64,000 bases of DNA from Streptomyces endocoffeicus (GTDB lineage: Bacteria > Actinomycetota > Actinomycetes > Streptomycetales > Streptomycetaceae): positions 310,001-374,000 of the forward strand of contig NZ_JAERRG010000001.1 in assembly GCF_016741935.1 (NCBI RefSeq). Reading direction: 5' to 3'. Below are positions 50,205-60,251 of the stretch, in pieces. How positions within the stretch are numbered: position 1 is the stretch's first letter; every line of letters starts with the position of its first letter. A program made the position numbers and the translations under genes. Below the pieces are notes generated by a model. The model did no database searches. It was given only the letters and a program-made list of their open reading frames with translations, and was not told where the DNA came from.

Positions 50205-51017
50205 ATGGATCTCGATCTGCGCAAGCTCCGCTATTTCGCCGCGGTGGCCGAGCACCGGCACTTCGGCCGGGCCGCGGAACAGCTCTTCATCGCCCAGCCG
50301 GTCCTCAGCCGTCAAATCAAGGCGTTCGAGGAGGAGTTGGAGTGTGCCCTGCTCGTACGGACCACCCGCAGCGTGGAGCTGACCGCTGCCGGGAAACAGC
50401 TTCACGAGGAGGCGCAGCGGATCCTCGGGACGGTCGCCGCGGCGGTGCGGCGCGTACACGACGCCGAACGGGGCGCCCAGCGCCTCGTTGTCGCCTTCTC
50501 CCCCGGGCTGCGTGTGTCGGCCGCGATCCGTGCCTTCACCTCGCGCTACCCGGACGTCGAGACCGATGTCGTCCCGGCCCACTGGTGGCAAGCGGACGCG
50601 CCGCTCCGGGACGGCCGGGCCCAGGTCGCGTACCTGCGACAGCCTTTCGACGCCTCGGGGTTGCGCACCATCCCCATCGGCCACGAGCCCAGGGTCGCCT
50701 GCATGCCCGCGACCCACCCGCTGGCGCGCCGCGAGAAGCTCACCTCCGCCGACCTCGACGGCGAGAAGATGATCACCGCGACGACACGGCCGATGTCTTC
50801 CATCGAGGAGAAGTTCGAGCTCATCGCCACCGGGCACGGTATCGCGCTCATCTCCATGAGCGCCGCGCGCTCCTACTCCCGCCCCGACCTCGTCCACCTT
50901 CCCGTCACGGACGCCCCAGGGGCCGAGACCTGCCTGGCCGTCGCCACGGACCGGCGCGAGAACCAACTGCTGCGCGACTTCCTGGAGATCGCCACCGCGA
51001 CGCTGCGGCGCGCCTGA
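50205..51017 (+). CDS. LysR-family transcriptional regulator
   Basis: A 270-residue protein: N-terminal helix-turn-helix (LRYFAAVAEHRHFGRAAEQLFIAQPVLSRQIKAFEE) and periplasmic-binding-protein-like effector domain, slightly short for the family. It is divergent from the NmrA/SDR pair. The 68-base intergenic region has two ATACCTT repeats 19 bases apart (50173-50179 and 50192-50198), a possible LysR binding region. Confidence 0.9.
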   Translation: MDLDLRKLRYFAAVAEHRHFGRAAEQLFIAQPVLSRQIKAFEEELECALLVRTTRSVELTAAGKQLHEEAQRILGTVAAAVRRVHDAERGAQRLVVAFSPGLRVSAAIRAFTSRYPDVETDVVPAHWWQADAPLRDGRAQVAYLRQPFDASGLRTIPIGHEPRVACMPATHPLARREKLTSADLDGEKMITATTRPMSSIEEKFELIATGHGIALISMSAARSYSRPDLVHLPVTDAPGAETCLAVATDRRENQLLRDFLEIATATLRRA

Positions 51018-51077
51018 GCGGCCGACGGTACGAACCGGACAGAGCTGCCCGTGCTGTTCCGCGAGGACCGGCCTGGT

Positions 51078-52613
51078 CTAGCCGTCCAGTCGCTGACGGC
51101 GCAGCAGGAACCACGCCGCCACCGCGGTCGCCAGGAGTACGCCCGCACCGACGCCGGCCGCGATCCGCAGGCCGTCGACGAACGCGTCCCGCGCCGTGGC
51201 CAGCAGGGCCGTGCCCGTCTCGGACGGCAGCCCGGCGGCCGCCTCGACGGCGCCGCCGATCGAGTCGTCCGCCCGCTCGGCCACCGGGCCCGGCACCCCC
51301 ACCGGCGGGGTGAAGCCGCGGTAGACACCGGTCACGATGGAGCCGAGCACGGCGATACCGAGCGCCGCGCCCAGCTCGTACGCGGTCTCCGACACCGCGG
51401 ACGCGGCTCCTGCCTGGTTCTTCGGCACGGTGGAGAGGATCACATCCGCGGTGACGGTGAACGCGAGGCCCGCGCCGACACCGACCACCAGCAGCACCGC
51501 TCCGAGGAGCGGGTACCCGGTATCGGTGCGCAGCCAGACGAGAGCGGCGAGGGCGAGCCCGATCGCCGCCAGACCGCCGGAGACCACCGCCCGCACGGAG
51601 AAGCGGCGGGCGGCGTGTCCCGCCAGCAGCCCTGCCACCACGGCCCCGACCGCCGTGGGGAGTTCGGCGAGTCCGGCCTCCAGCGGGTCCCGGCCCTGCA
51701 CCAGTTGCAGGTACTGCGACAGGAAGAAGACCAGCCCGGAGAGGCCGAGGACGGTGAACAGGTCGGCGAGGACCGCACCCGAGAACCCCCGGTGCCGGAA
51801 GAGCCGCATGTCCAGCAGGGGGGCGGGGAGCGTCAGCTGCCGCCGTACGAACCACCCCAGGGCCAGCACCCCGACCATGCCCGTGGCCGCGATGTCCCCG
51901 CGCACTCCGTACACCGCCGCCTCCTTGACCGCGTAGACGACGGCGACCATGCCGACGAGGGAGAGCAGCACGCTGGGCAGGTCCCACGGTCCGGGCGCCG
52001 GGTCACGCGACTCGGGGAGCAGCTTCGCCCCGACGAGCACGAGAAGCACCATGACGGGGAGGTTGATCAGGAAGACCGAGCCCCACCAGAAGTGTTCCAG
52101 CAGGAAGCCGCCGAGGACCGGGCCGACGGCCATGCCCGCCGAGGCCGTCGCACCCCAGAGGCCGACGGCCAGGCTGCGCTCCCGGGGGTCCTGGAAGAGG
52201 TTGCGGATGAGGGCGAGGGTGGAGGGCATGAGGGTCGCGCCGGCGACGCCGAGCAGCGCCCGCGCGCCGATCATCATCTCCGCGCTCTGCGCGTACGCCG
52301 TCAGCGCGGATACGGCTCCGAAGGCCACCGAGCCGCCGAGCAGCAGCTTCTTGCGGCCGATACGGTCGCCGAGGCCGCCCATGGAGACCAGCAGGCCCGC
52401 GATGACGAAGGAATATATGTCGCCGATCCACAGCAGCTGGGTGCCGGAGGGCCCGAGATCCTCGCTCAGGAACGGGGTCGCCAGCCCCAGGACGGTCGCG
52501 TCGACGGCGACCAGGAGGACGGCGAGGACGAGCACGGCGAGCGCCAGCCAGCGGCCGGGCCGCGCCTCCGCCTCCGCGCTCTCTTCGCTGACCTGGACGG
52601 GGCTCCCGCTCAT
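51078..52613 (-). CDS. MFS transporter, DHA2 (QacA/SmvA-like) family
   Basis: A 511-residue 14-helix exporter: VLLVAVDATVLGLATPFLSEDLG in helix 1, DRIGRKKLLLGGS as motif A and GPVLGGFLLEHFWWGSVF after motif C. Its start overlaps the TetR stop by 4 bp, so repressor and pump form one operon, as in QacA/QacR-like systems for cationic or hydrophobic compounds. Confidence 0.92.
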   Translation of the reverse strand: MSGSPVQVSEESAEAEARPGRWLALAVLVLAVLLVAVDATVLGLATPFLSEDLGPSGTQLLWIGDIYSFVIAGLLVSMGGLGDRIGRKKLLLGGSVAFGAVSALTAYAQSAEMMIGARALLGVAGATLMPSTLALIRNLFQDPRERSLAVGLWGATASAGMAVGPVLGGFLLEHFWWGSVFLINLPVMVLLVLVGAKLLPESRDPAPGPWDLPSVLLSLVGMVAVVYAVKEAAVYGVRGDIAATGMVGVLALGWFVRRQLTLPAPLLDMRLFRHRGFSGAVLADLFTVLGLSGLVFFLSQYLQLVQGRDPLEAGLAELPTAVGAVVAGLLAGHAARRFSVRAVVSGGLAAIGLALAALVWLRTDTGYPLLGAVLLVVGVGAGLAFTVTADVILSTVPKNQAGAASAVSETAYELGAALGIAVLGSIVTGVYRGFTPPVGVPGPVAERADDSIGGAVEAAAGLPSETGTALLATARDAFVDGLRIAAGVGAGVLLATAVAAWFLLRRQRLDG

Positions 52614-53164
52614 GCGTTACCGCTCCCCCGCCGCGCGCCGCCGAGCAGCAGCTCCAGCACCATGTACTCCACGTCCTTGGCGGCGAGCCGCCCGTCGTAG
52701 ACGCCCCACGCGGCCGACGCCATCAGCCCGTACAGGGCCTCTGCCAGCCACACCGGCGTCAGGTCGACGCGGAAGTTCCCCTGCTCCTGGCCGCGCCGGA
52801 AGAGCGCGGTCAGGCGGGCGTCGAGCCGCGCCCAGCCCGCGTTGACCTCCTCCCCCTCGAAGAGCTGGTTCTCGCCATAGAGAAAGGCGAGGAAGCCGGA
52901 GACCGGCTGAAGGGCCGCCACGAGCCGGCGCAGCGCCTCGACCGCGTCGCCCTCCTCGATGTGGGCCGTGTCCAGTGCCGCCTCGGACCGCTCGATACCC
53001 AGCTCCTCCAGTGCCCGGATGAGCGCGTCGCGCCCGGCGAAGTGTCGGTGGAGCGTGGCGCGGCTGATCCCCGCCGCCTTGGCGATGTCGTCCATCGAGG
53101 CGGTGGCCCTGCGGGTGAGCAGGGCGGCGGCTTCGCGCAACACGTCGTTGCGGTCAAGAGTCAT
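52610..53164 (-). CDS. TetR-family regulator
   Basis: A 184-residue repressor: DDIAKAAGISRATLHRHFAGRDALIRAL is the DNA-binding part. It is the promoter-proximal gene of the operon with the MFS pump, and a 16-bp inverted repeat lies 20 bases upstream of its start. Confidence 0.9.
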   Translation of the reverse strand: MTLDRNDVLREAAALLTRRATASMDDIAKAAGISRATLHRHFAGRDALIRALEELGIERSEAALDTAHIEEGDAVEALRRLVAALQPVSGFLAFLYGENQLFEGEEVNAGWARLDARLTALFRRGQEQGNFRVDLTPVWLAEALYGLMASAAWGVYDGRLAAKDVEYMVLELLLGGARRGSGNA

Positions 53165-53184
53165 GCGACAATCATAGCTTGATT

Positions 53185-53200
53185 GAGACAGCGATGTCTC
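53185..53200. promoter_or_regulatory. TetR operator candidate
   Basis: GAGACA-GCGA-TGTCTC, perfect 6-bp arms, 20 bases upstream of the TetR start and therefore overlapping its promoter. Confidence 0.65.
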
Positions 53201-53521
53201 GTGAGAGGCTGGCTTGCGTCACCTGAGACCGTCTCGTCGGCGTTCGTCGGCATGCCGACCTCCCGGGCACTCAGGTCCTGCACGGCCACTTCGGCCGGGC
53301 TGGGCCCTACGTGCCGCCGGCCGCCGCGCTCGCCCCTGCGTACCGAGCCGTCCGGACTGGGCGGTACGACGCGTCAGTCGCCGCCCCGCGCCCCCTCCAC
53401 ATCCGACGGCCGCCGTGCGCGCGGACAGGAGACGCGCCGCCGACTGCTGGAGGCCACGGCTTTCCGCTCGCGGCGGGCCGTTGGCCCGCTCGCCGAGAGG
53501 ACGAGCAGCGGCTGCGGGGAC

Positions 53522-53680
53522 TTTCGCAAAACACGGCGACCGCGACTCGCTCGGCTACTTCGCGCTGCGGCGCGAGAAGGGTGTGATCTGGTCGCCGACC
53601 GGCAAGGCGGCAGTCACCTACCGCGTCGTCGGCGGTGTATCACTGGCCTCCGGCGACCCGATCGGCGCCCCGGAGGCATG
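53522..53680 (+). pseudogene. remnant of a DUF2156/MprF-type lysyltransferase domain
   Basis: The frame reads [20 protein letters not shown] then [23 protein letters not shown] and ends at GAPEA. This matches the start of the DUF2156 domain of phosphatidylglycerol lysyltransferases. Only about 53 codons remain. Upstream, [16 protein letters not shown] (about 53415-53465) looks like the very start of a TetR gene, so two broken genes were joined here. No other gene is seen in 53201-53738. Confidence 0.6.
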
Positions 53681-53738
53681 CGGAAGAACGGAAGTGACCG
53701 CGCCGTTCCTCAAATCTCCCAGCAGCGCACGGACGTAC

Positions 53739-53774
53739 AGCGGGGCCGGACGGGTGGTCCTGTCCGGCCCCGCT
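53739..53774. terminator. bidirectional hairpin terminator
   Basis: A perfect 13-bp stem AGCGGGGCCGGAC / GTCCGGCCCCGCT with a 10-base loop, between the DUF2156 remnant and the convergent peptidoglycan-binding-like gene. Confidence 0.75.
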
Positions 53775-53801
53775 GTCGTCTAGTCGCGGTGGCCACTCAC
53801 C

Positions 53802-54101
53802 TCAGCAGCCGGGATAGTCCTCCGCAGCCATCCGTTTGAACGCTGCCTGCGACCCCGATCCGAAGACCCCGTCGATCGCGCCGGTGTAGCCATAGCCCCG
53901 CAGCCAGCACTGGATGTTCTTGGCCTCGGTCGTGTTCAGGCCCAAGTTGTTCACGGCCAGCGGATTGACCGCCTCAGCATTCACCGCCGGCTTCGAGACC
54001 GACGCGGACGCCGCGAAGCTTACGCCCGCCCCCGCCAGGCTTCCCGCGGCAATACCAACGACGGCAATGGTACTGACGAGCCCCCTCGTCAAAACTCGCA
54101 T
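53802..54101 (-). CDS. small secreted peptidoglycan-binding-like protein
   Basis: A 99-residue protein with a Sec signal peptide (hydrophobic 8-28, cleavage after SFA near residue 30), an Asn/Ala/Val-rich linker (AVNAEAVNPLAVNN) and a short domain similar to one PG_binding_1 repeat (IQCWLRGYGYTGAIDGVFG, then AFKRMA). Two cysteines could form a disulfide. AAGGGG precedes the ATG. It could bind cell wall or inhibit a wall enzyme; no catalytic domain is present. Confidence 0.78.
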   Translation of the reverse strand: MRVLTRGLVSTIAVVGIAAGSLAGAGVSFAASASVSKPAVNAEAVNPLAVNNLGLNTTEAKNIQCWLRGYGYTGAIDGVFGSGSQAAFKRMAAEDYPGC

Positions 54102-54129
54102 TCGATTACCCCTTTTGGCTTGAGTTGGG

Positions 54130-54434
54130 TGGGGGGCTCGCAGCAGGATCTGCGATACCTCACGGAGCCCAAGGGTGTGTTCGGCGTGGAGCCGGTTGAG
54201 GCTTCGGATGTGGGGCTACAGATGTGGATGACGTCCAGGTCGGTCGATGCGGCGAGCGACTTGGGCATCCGGCTCGGATCGTGCGACGCCGAGGTCGTGT
54301 GCAGCCTGCTTTCCTCGCTCAGGTGTAGAGCTCGCGAGTGCCGTCAAGTGCGCGCGGTCGGCTCGGCCGGCTCGGGTGTGCGCTGCTGCCATGAAGCCGC
54401 CCCCGATGAAGCCGGACCGGACGGGTCCGGTCAC
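54130..54434 (-). pseudogene. frameshifted N-terminal fragment of a Gfo/Idh/MocA oxidoreductase
   Basis: It starts with a GTG overlapping the upstream gene's stop and reads VRSGFIGGGFMAAAHTRAGR, the Rossmann start of the family. After about 54 codons the frame breaks; STDLDVIHICSPTSEAS continues in the next frame and LHAEHT in a third. The rest of the roughly 370-residue protein is gone. It was the third, coupled gene of the sugar operon upstream of it. Confidence 0.65.
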
Positions 54435-55549
54435 AGGGTCGCCTCATACGGGTCGCGGCCCTCAGGCACGAGCAGGATCGCGTCGACCCTGCTGCCGACG
54501 TGGACCGTCTCTCCCGAAGCGACGGACTCGTCGATGGACATCAATGTATCCAGCACGTGGTAGCCCAGGTCACCGGTAGCGATGTGGGGCTGCTGACCGC
54601 GGATGGCTCGAGCCATGTCGAGGACGCCCAGCCCTCGGCCCGCTTCGATCCCGACCGGCTTGACGGTCTCCCACTCGGCCTCGCCGTCCGACGAGGGGGC
54701 GCGGGTGATTTTCACGTCGCCGGCGAAGTAGTTGGGGTCCGGGAGGATGAGAGTGCCTTCAGTGCCGGTGATCTCGACAACCCCGGTGCGGGTGAGGGGC
54801 GAGTCAAAGCTGAAGATGCTCTGGCTCACGCCGCCGTTGTCGAACTGAGCGAGAGCCGATACGTGTGTGGGCACCCCGACGGCGAATTCCGTGCCGGCTC
54901 GGTCGCCGGTCTTGATGGTGCGGACGGCGCGGCCGGTGGAGCCCACGGCCGAGACTCGGACCACGGAGCCGAACAAGCTGACCAGGGCGGTGATGTAGTA
55001 GGGCCCCATGTCGAAGAGGGGGCCCGCGCCTTGGGCGAAGAGGAATTCGGGGCTGGGGTGCCAGGCGTCCGGACCCGCGGACTGCATGACGGTCTGCGCG
55101 GACAGCGGGGTTCCGATATCCCCTCGGACGATTGCCCTGCGGGCGGTCTGCACACCGGGGCCCAAGACGGTGTCAGGAGCGACGCCGACCCGCAGGCCGG
55201 CTGCGGCCGCTTCGTCGAGGAGCGTCCGAGCACTGGACCGGTCGATAGCGATGGGCTTTTCGGACCAAACATGCTTGCCCGCGACGACGGCAGCCGAGCT
55301 GATCTCCGCATGCGCAGCGGGGATGGTCAGGTTGACGACGATGTCGACATCGCTGTGCGTCAGGACGTCTTGCGTCGTTCCCCACTCCCCCACCCCGTAC
55401 TTGCGTGCCTGAGCCTCGGCACGCGCGATATCGAGGTCACCGACGATCACGAGGCATATATCGGGGAACTTCCTGAGGTTGGTCAGGTACTCGTCGCTGA
55501 TGTTGCCGGCGCCGACGATGCCGATGCCGACCGGGCTGTGCGCGGCCAT
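54431..55549 (-). CDS. Gfo/Idh/MocA-family sugar oxidoreductase
   Basis: A 372-residue NAD(P)-dependent dehydrogenase. N-terminal Rossmann motif GIVGAGNISDEYL, the conserved SEKPIAID (EKP) motif with catalytic lysine, and the C-terminal beta-sheet substrate domain with the DMGPYYITALVSLFG motif. It overlaps the isomerase gene by one base. It probably oxidises a sugar or inositol-type polyol that the TIM-barrel partner then isomerises. Confidence 0.9.
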   Translation of the reverse strand: MAAHSPVGIGIVGAGNISDEYLTNLRKFPDICLVIVGDLDIARAEAQARKYGVGEWGTTQDVLTHSDVDIVVNLTIPAAHAEISSAAVVAGKHVWSEKPIAIDRSSARTLLDEAAAAGLRVGVAPDTVLGPGVQTARRAIVRGDIGTPLSAQTVMQSAGPDAWHPSPEFLFAQGAGPLFDMGPYYITALVSLFGSVVRVSAVGSTGRAVRTIKTGDRAGTEFAVGVPTHVSALAQFDNGGVSQSIFSFDSPLTRTGVVEITGTEGTLILPDPNYFAGDVKITRAPSSDGEAEWETVKPVGIEAGRGLGVLDMARAIRGQQPHIATGDLGYHVLDTLMSIDESVASGETVHVGSRVDAILLVPEGRDPYEATL

Positions 55550-56361
55550 CAGACAATCCCCCTCTTGCTCAGGTAGCTGACGCCCGCCTCGATGCCTTCG
55601 AAGATGTCGCCGTCGTAGTAGTCGAACTCGATGATGGCGAACTTGGCATCGGAGGCCGCGGCCAGCGCCGCATCCAGCGGAACCTCGCCCTGGCCCGGTG
55701 CGACCTGGCCCGTCCGCGCGGGATCGAACGGAGTGTCAGAGGAGAACGGGTCGTCGATGATGGCGCCGTCCTTGACATGCAGTGCCTGCACCCGTGAGCC
55801 GAGACGCCGCAAAAGCGACACAACGTCCTTGCCTCCGGCCGCGGCCCAATAGATATCGATCTCAAGGCTGACCGCCGGATCAAGACGACTGACGAAGAGA
55901 TCAAAGGCGTTGGAGCCGTTGATGCTGTGGACGAACTCCTGCGAGTGGTTGTGATAGCCAACGCGCAGGCCGTAGTCCGCGGCGGCTTCGGCCGCCTCGT
56001 TGAGGAGCTCCGCGGTCCGAGCGATCTCCTCCTCTTCGGCCCACCGGGCGGCGGGCACGAACGGGTCGATCACCGTCTCAAGGCCCAGCTGCCGAGCTGC
56101 TGCGAACGTCTTCTCGAGCGTCTCGGCAAAGGTGTCCTTCACCTGCGCGATCTCGGGAGACAGGAAGTTGGCGTGCCCCGTGCGCGCCGACAGGCCGTGG
56201 CGTCCGAGCGTGTCCGAGAGTTCCTTCGCGCGACGCACGAAGTCGAACACCTCGACATTGCGCAGCCCCAGTTCGGCGAGGCGGGCAAGGGTGCCTTCCT
56301 CGTCGGTCTCGAGCACTTGGCGGGCGGAGTAGAGCTGGAGCGACAGCTGCGGTGTGGACAT
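55549..56361 (-). CDS. sugar phosphate isomerase/epimerase (xylose-isomerase-like TIM barrel)
   Basis: A 270-residue protein of the AP endonuclease family 2 / xylose isomerase-like fold: LQLYSARQ at the start, GYHNHSQEF and SLEIDIYWAAAGG with metal-binding His, Glu and Asp, and HVKDG near the end. It is first in the operon, divergent from a TetR gene with an 18-bp palindrome between. Confidence 0.9.
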   Translation of the reverse strand: MSTPQLSLQLYSARQVLETDEEGTLARLAELGLRNVEVFDFVRRAKELSDTLGRHGLSARTGHANFLSPEIAQVKDTFAETLEKTFAAARQLGLETVIDPFVPAARWAEEEEIARTAELLNEAAEAAADYGLRVGYHNHSQEFVHSINGSNAFDLFVSRLDPAVSLEIDIYWAAAGGKDVVSLLRRLGSRVQALHVKDGAIIDDPFSSDTPFDPARTGQVAPGQGEVPLDAALAAASDAKFAIIEFDYYDGDIFEGIEAGVSYLSKRGIV

Positions 56362-56433
56362 GCGCGGGTTCCCCTCAACGTGCGGAGCATGAGGCCCCGG
56401 CCGTTTCGACCGGCACGGTGACAGATACAGAAT

Positions 56434-56451
56434 ACCGACAGGGCTGTCGGT
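56434..56451. promoter_or_regulatory. TetR operator for the sugar oxidoreductase operon
   Basis: ACCGACAG-GG-CTGTCGGT, perfect 8-bp arms, lies between the divergent isomerase and TetR starts (24 bases before the latter). Confidence 0.75.
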
Positions 56452-56475
56452 TTCTAGGGGTGGTTAGATTTTGTC

Positions 56476-57111
56476 ATGGCAAAAGCGGCAGCATCGGCGC
56501 GACAGAGCGGGGTTTCCCGTAACTACCCCAAGGGGGAGAGGCGGCGCGCCCAGATCATCGAGGCCGCGTTCACGGCGTTTGGGCAGGTGGGTTACCGCAA
56601 CGCGAGCATGGTTCAGCTGGCGGCGGCCTGCGGCGTCTCACGCGCAGGCCTCCTGCACCACTTCCCGACGAAGGAATCCCTCCTCGAGGCAGTGCTGGAG
56701 CAGCGCGAGCTCCAGGACGAGGAGCACTTCTTCCCGTCGGGCGGGGCGGGCCACGACGGGCTTGTGTACTTCGCCGGCATGATCCGCCTGGTCGCACACA
56801 ACCAGGCCAACCCGGTCATCGTGAGCCTGTTCGCCGTCCTGTCGAGCGAGGCAACGGCCGCGGATCATCCGGCGCGGCCGTACTTCATCGCGCGTTACGA
56901 ACGTGCTCGCCGCCAGATGCAGCTGGCCATCGATGATCTGGCGCATCGTGAGCTGCTGCGGCCTCATGTGGATCCTTCAACTCTGGCCGCGAACCTCATC
57001 GCCCTCATCGACGGCCTACAGGTCCAGTGGCTCCTGAGCCCCGACGCCATCGACATGCCGACTCACCTGCGTAGCGTTTTGCGCAGCCTTATCAGTGTCG
57101 AACTGGCCTAG
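56476..57111 (+). CDS. TetR-family regulator
   Basis: A 211-residue repressor: ERRRAQIIEAAFTAFGQVGYRNASM, then GVSRAGLLHHFPTKESLLEAVL as DNA-binding part. The divergent position and palindrome indicate control of the isomerase/oxidoreductase operon, presumably relieved by a sugar derivative. Confidence 0.9.
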   Translation: MAKAAASARQSGVSRNYPKGERRRAQIIEAAFTAFGQVGYRNASMVQLAAACGVSRAGLLHHFPTKESLLEAVLEQRELQDEEHFFPSGGAGHDGLVYFAGMIRLVAHNQANPVIVSLFAVLSSEATAADHPARPYFIARYERARRQMQLAIDDLAHRELLRPHVDPSTLAANLIALIDGLQVQWLLSPDAIDMPTHLRSVLRSLISVELA

Positions 57112-57166
57112 CCGTCGAGGCGTTGAGTCGGATCATGAACGCCGGCCCGGGACGCACAGTCGCTTT

Positions 57167-58381
57167 TCACCAGTCGTGAACGGTGCCGTCATGCAGCCGG
57201 TTGACGGGGAGGTAGGCCGCCTCATACGGGTACTTCTCCGCCAGGCTCTCGTCCATGTCCACACCGATCCCCGGCGCCTCGCCAGGATGCAGGTGGCCGT
57301 CGGCGAAGGTGTAAGCGTGCTGGAACACCTCACCCGCCAGTGGGCTGTGTCCGGAGTACTCCTGGATACCGAAGTTGTGGATCGCCAGATCGAGGTGGAG
57401 TGCCGCTGCCATGCCCACTGGTGAGATGTCCTCCGGGCCGTGCACGGCGCTCTTGATCTGGTGGACGGCGGCCAGGTCGAAGAGTTTCCTCAACGGGGTG
57501 ACTCCGCCGAAATGGGTGACGGCCGAGCGCACGTAGTCGATCAGTTGCTCGGTGAGCAGGGTGTGATAGTCGTGGACCGTGTTGAAGACCTCGCCGATGG
57601 CGAGCGGGGTCGTGGTGTGTTGCCGGACCAGGCGCAGGGCGGCCTGGTTCTCCGCGGGCGTGCAGTCCTCCATCCAGAACAGGCGATAGGGCTCGAGGTC
57701 CTTGCCCAGCTGGGCGGCTTGCAGCGGGGTCAGCCGGTGGTGGGCGTCGTGCAGGAGGGGGAGTTCGGGGCCGAATTCATGGCGTACGGCTTCGAAGACC
57801 CCGGGCATGTGGCTCAGATAGGAGCGGGTGTCCCAGTCCTCGACCAGCGGACGGGCCTGCTGGTGCGGGACGGGTGCCGAGTCGGCGCCTTTGGTGTGGA
57901 CTCCGTAGACGGCCTTGAGGCCGGGGATACCGGTCTGGATCCGCACGGCCCGGTACCCCTCGGCGAGCCGGGCCCGGACGGAGTCCAGCAGCTCCGGGGT
58001 GTCCTGGCCACTGGCGTGTCCGTAGGCCAACAGCCGGTCACGGCTCGCCCCGCCGAGGAGCTGGTAGAGCGGCAGCCCCGCCACCTTGCCCTTGATGTCC
58101 CACAGCGCGACGTCTACGGCGGCGATGGCCGCCATGGTCACCGGTCCCCTGCGCCAGTACGCGCCGCGGTACAGGTACTGCCAGGTGTCCTCGATGCGGT
58201 GCGGGTCGAGCCCGATCAGCAACGGGGCGATGTGATCCCGCAGATAGCTGACGACCGCGAGCTCCCGTCCGTTGAGAGTGGCGTCGCCGAGGCCGGTCAG
58301 TCCGTCGTCGGTCGTCAGCTTGAGGGTGACGAAGTTGCGGCCGGGGCGGGTGACGACGACCTTCGCGTCGACGATTTTCAT
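57167..58381 (-). CDS. mannonate dehydratase-like enolase-superfamily enzyme (ManD family)
   Basis: A 404-residue member of the mandelate racemase/muconate lactonising group, close to ManD/RspA in length and motifs: LLHDAHHRL (metal ligand), [41 protein letters not shown] and HNFGIQEY. ManD dehydrates D-mannonate or D-gluconate to 2-keto-3-deoxygluconate, though several family members have little activity. It is last in an operon with a sugar ABC importer, so the imported compound is probably a hexonate, hexuronate or oligouronide. Confidence 0.9.
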   Translation of the reverse strand: MKIVDAKVVVTRPGRNFVTLKLTTDDGLTGLGDATLNGRELAVVSYLRDHIAPLLIGLDPHRIEDTWQYLYRGAYWRRGPVTMAAIAAVDVALWDIKGKVAGLPLYQLLGGASRDRLLAYGHASGQDTPELLDSVRARLAEGYRAVRIQTGIPGLKAVYGVHTKGADSAPVPHQQARPLVEDWDTRSYLSHMPGVFEAVRHEFGPELPLLHDAHHRLTPLQAAQLGKDLEPYRLFWMEDCTPAENQAALRLVRQHTTTPLAIGEVFNTVHDYHTLLTEQLIDYVRSAVTHFGGVTPLRKLFDLAAVHQIKSAVHGPEDISPVGMAAALHLDLAIHNFGIQEYSGHSPLAGEVFQHAYTFADGHLHPGEAPGIGVDMDESLAEKYPYEAAYLPVNRLHDGTVHDW

Positions 58382-58455
58382 GCGTGGTCTCTTTCTGGAG
58401 CCGGTGGGCCGGCTGCTTGTCGTGGGAGGTTCGGTGGCGGTGGCGCTCCGGCGCC

Positions 58456-59286
58456 TCAGCCCTTGGAGGCACCGGAGGTCAGTCCGGCCACCAGGTATTT
58501 CTGGCCGAGGATCGCCGCCACGACCACGGGAACGGTGATGAGGGTGGCGGCGGCCATCAGACCGCCCCAGTCGGTGCTGGCGTAGGAGATGAAGTTGAAC
58601 AAGGTCACCGGCACGGTCTGCGTGCGGTCGTCGGCGAAGACCAGCGCGAACATGAAGTTGTTCCAGCTGAAGACGAACGCCAGCAGACATGCGGTGGCGG
58701 TGCCCGGAGCCGCGAGTGGCAGCGTGATGCGCCAGAAGGCACCGAACGCCGAGAGCCCGTCGGTGCGCGCGGCCTCCTCCAGTTCGATCGGCAGTCCGGC
58801 GAAGAAGCTGATCATGATCCACATGATGAGCGGCACGGAGACGAACATCTGGCTGAGGACGAGCACGGTGTAGGAGCCGACCAGGCCCAGCCGCGCGAAC
58901 AGGTAGTACCAGGGCACCAGGAGCGAGATGGCCGGCACGATGCGGGCCACGAGGATCAGCGAGCCGGTGCGATGCATACGGAACCGCCCGACCGCCCAGG
59001 CCGCGGGCACGGCGAGCAGCGCGGACAGCGCCGTGGAGACGACGCCGACGAGCAGTGAGTTGCCCATCGAGGTGATGACCTGTCCGTCGTGGAGGATGCT
59101 GCGGAAGTTCTCCAGGGTGGGCGAGAACCACAGGCCCACGCCGGGGTCGGTGACCTGGACATTGGTCTTGAACGCCGCCGCGAACATCCACACCATGGGC
59201 AGGGCGAAGAACAGCATGACGACGCCGATGGTGGCGCCTCGCAGCCAGGAGAGGGCCCTGCGGCCGCGTCGGGCGGTGGCGGTCAT
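58456..59286 (-). CDS. sugar ABC transporter permease (MalG type)
   Basis: A 276-residue six-helix permease with the EAA coupling loop [26 protein letters not shown]. It overlaps the MalF-type permease stop by 4 bp. No ATPase gene is in the operon; Streptomyces importers of this kind share the MsiK ATPase. Confidence 0.92.
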   Translation of the reverse strand: MTATARRGRRALSWLRGATIGVVMLFFALPMVWMFAAAFKTNVQVTDPGVGLWFSPTLENFRSILHDGQVITSMGNSLLVGVVSTALSALLAVPAAWAVGRFRMHRTGSLILVARIVPAISLLVPWYYLFARLGLVGSYTVLVLSQMFVSVPLIMWIMISFFAGLPIELEEAARTDGLSAFGAFWRITLPLAAPGTATACLLAFVFSWNNFMFALVFADDRTQTVPVTLFNFISYASTDWGGLMAAATLITVPVVVAAILGQKYLVAGLTSGASKG

Positions 59287-60251
59287 GCGTCCTTCTTTCC
59301 TGCCCCGCGGCGCAGCAGCACCACGGTGGCCACGATGACGAGGGTGAACAGGGCGACGAGGGCCGCGGCGAGCCCGTATTCCTGGTAGTCGAAGGTGAGC
59401 CCGTAGGCATAGACGTTGAGGGTTTCGGCCTCGAAGTCGGAGCCGCCGCCGGGACCCTTGGTGGCGTAGAGGATGTCGAAGGTCTTGAGGGCGTCCACGG
59501 CTCGCAGAACGAGAGCGGCGCTCAGGGCAGGGGCGAGCATCGGCAGGATGACGTGGCGGAAGCGCTGCCAGGGTCCGGCGCCGTCGACCAGTGCCGCTTC
59601 TTCGGGTTCCGTGGGAAGTGTGGTCAGGCCGGCGAGCAGCAGCAGGGTCATCATGGGGGTCCACTGCCAGACGTCGATGAGCATGAGGGTCGGCAGGGAC
59701 TGTCCGACCGAGCCCAGGAACTCCATGCGGGGCAGACCGGCCTCGCTCAGCAGGTGGTTGGCGATGCCGTTGGTCGGATCGAGGATGAGAAGCCAGAGGA
59801 TGCCGATGGCGACGGGTGTGGTGAGCAGGGGGATGAGCAGCATGGTGCGGATCCACCGCATGCCGCGGAACGGGTGGCGCAGCAGCATGGCCAGCGCCAG
59901 ACCCAGGACGGTCTCCAGGACGACGGCGCCGATGGTGAAGACCACCGTGCGCTGGACGGCGGGCCAGAAGCGCCGGCTGTCGCTCAGGAGGTCGGCGAAG
60001 TTGCGCAGGCCCACGTAGGGGTGTCCGGCGTTCACGGCGCCGAAGGCGTCGGTCAGGCTCAGATTGATGGTGAAGGCCAGCGGGAAGACGATCATGAGGG
60101 CGACGAAGAGCAGAGCGGGGGCGAGCATCGCCCACTTCAGTCGCCGGCCGGTGGCTTCGACGGAGCGGGCGGGCTGCGCCGGGCCCCGGCCCGTGGCCGC
60201 CGCGGTGCCGGTGTGCCGTCGTTCGACGGTGGTCCGGGTGGAGGGCATCAC
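59283..60251 (-). CDS. sugar ABC transporter permease (MalF type)
   Basis: A 322-residue permease with an extended N terminus, six helices and the EAA loop [23 protein letters not shown]. It overlaps the binding-protein gene by ATGA and the MalG-type gene by ATGA. Confidence 0.92.
   Translation of the reverse strand: MMPSTRTTVERRHTGTAAATGRGPAQPARSVEATGRRLKWAMLAPALLFVALMIVFPLAFTINLSLTDAFGAVNAGHPYVGLRNFADLLSDSRRFWPAVQRTVVFTIGAVVLETVLGLALAMLLRHPFRGMRWIRTMLLIPLLTTPVAIGILWLLILDPTNGIANHLLSEAGLPRMEFLGSVGQSLPTLMLIDVWQWTPMMTLLLLAGLTTLPTEPEEAALVDGAGPWQRFRHVILPMLAPALSAALVLRAVDALKTFDILYATKGPGGGSDFEAETLNVYAYGLTFDYQEYGLAAALVALFTLVIVATVVLLRRGAGKKDA

Noticed and set aside
48551..50224. Single 557-codon frame spanning both SDR and NmrA genes
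   Set aside because: Only the SDR part is real in this frame; the NmrA-like protein is read in another frame and its own start and motifs are clear, so this is not a fusion.
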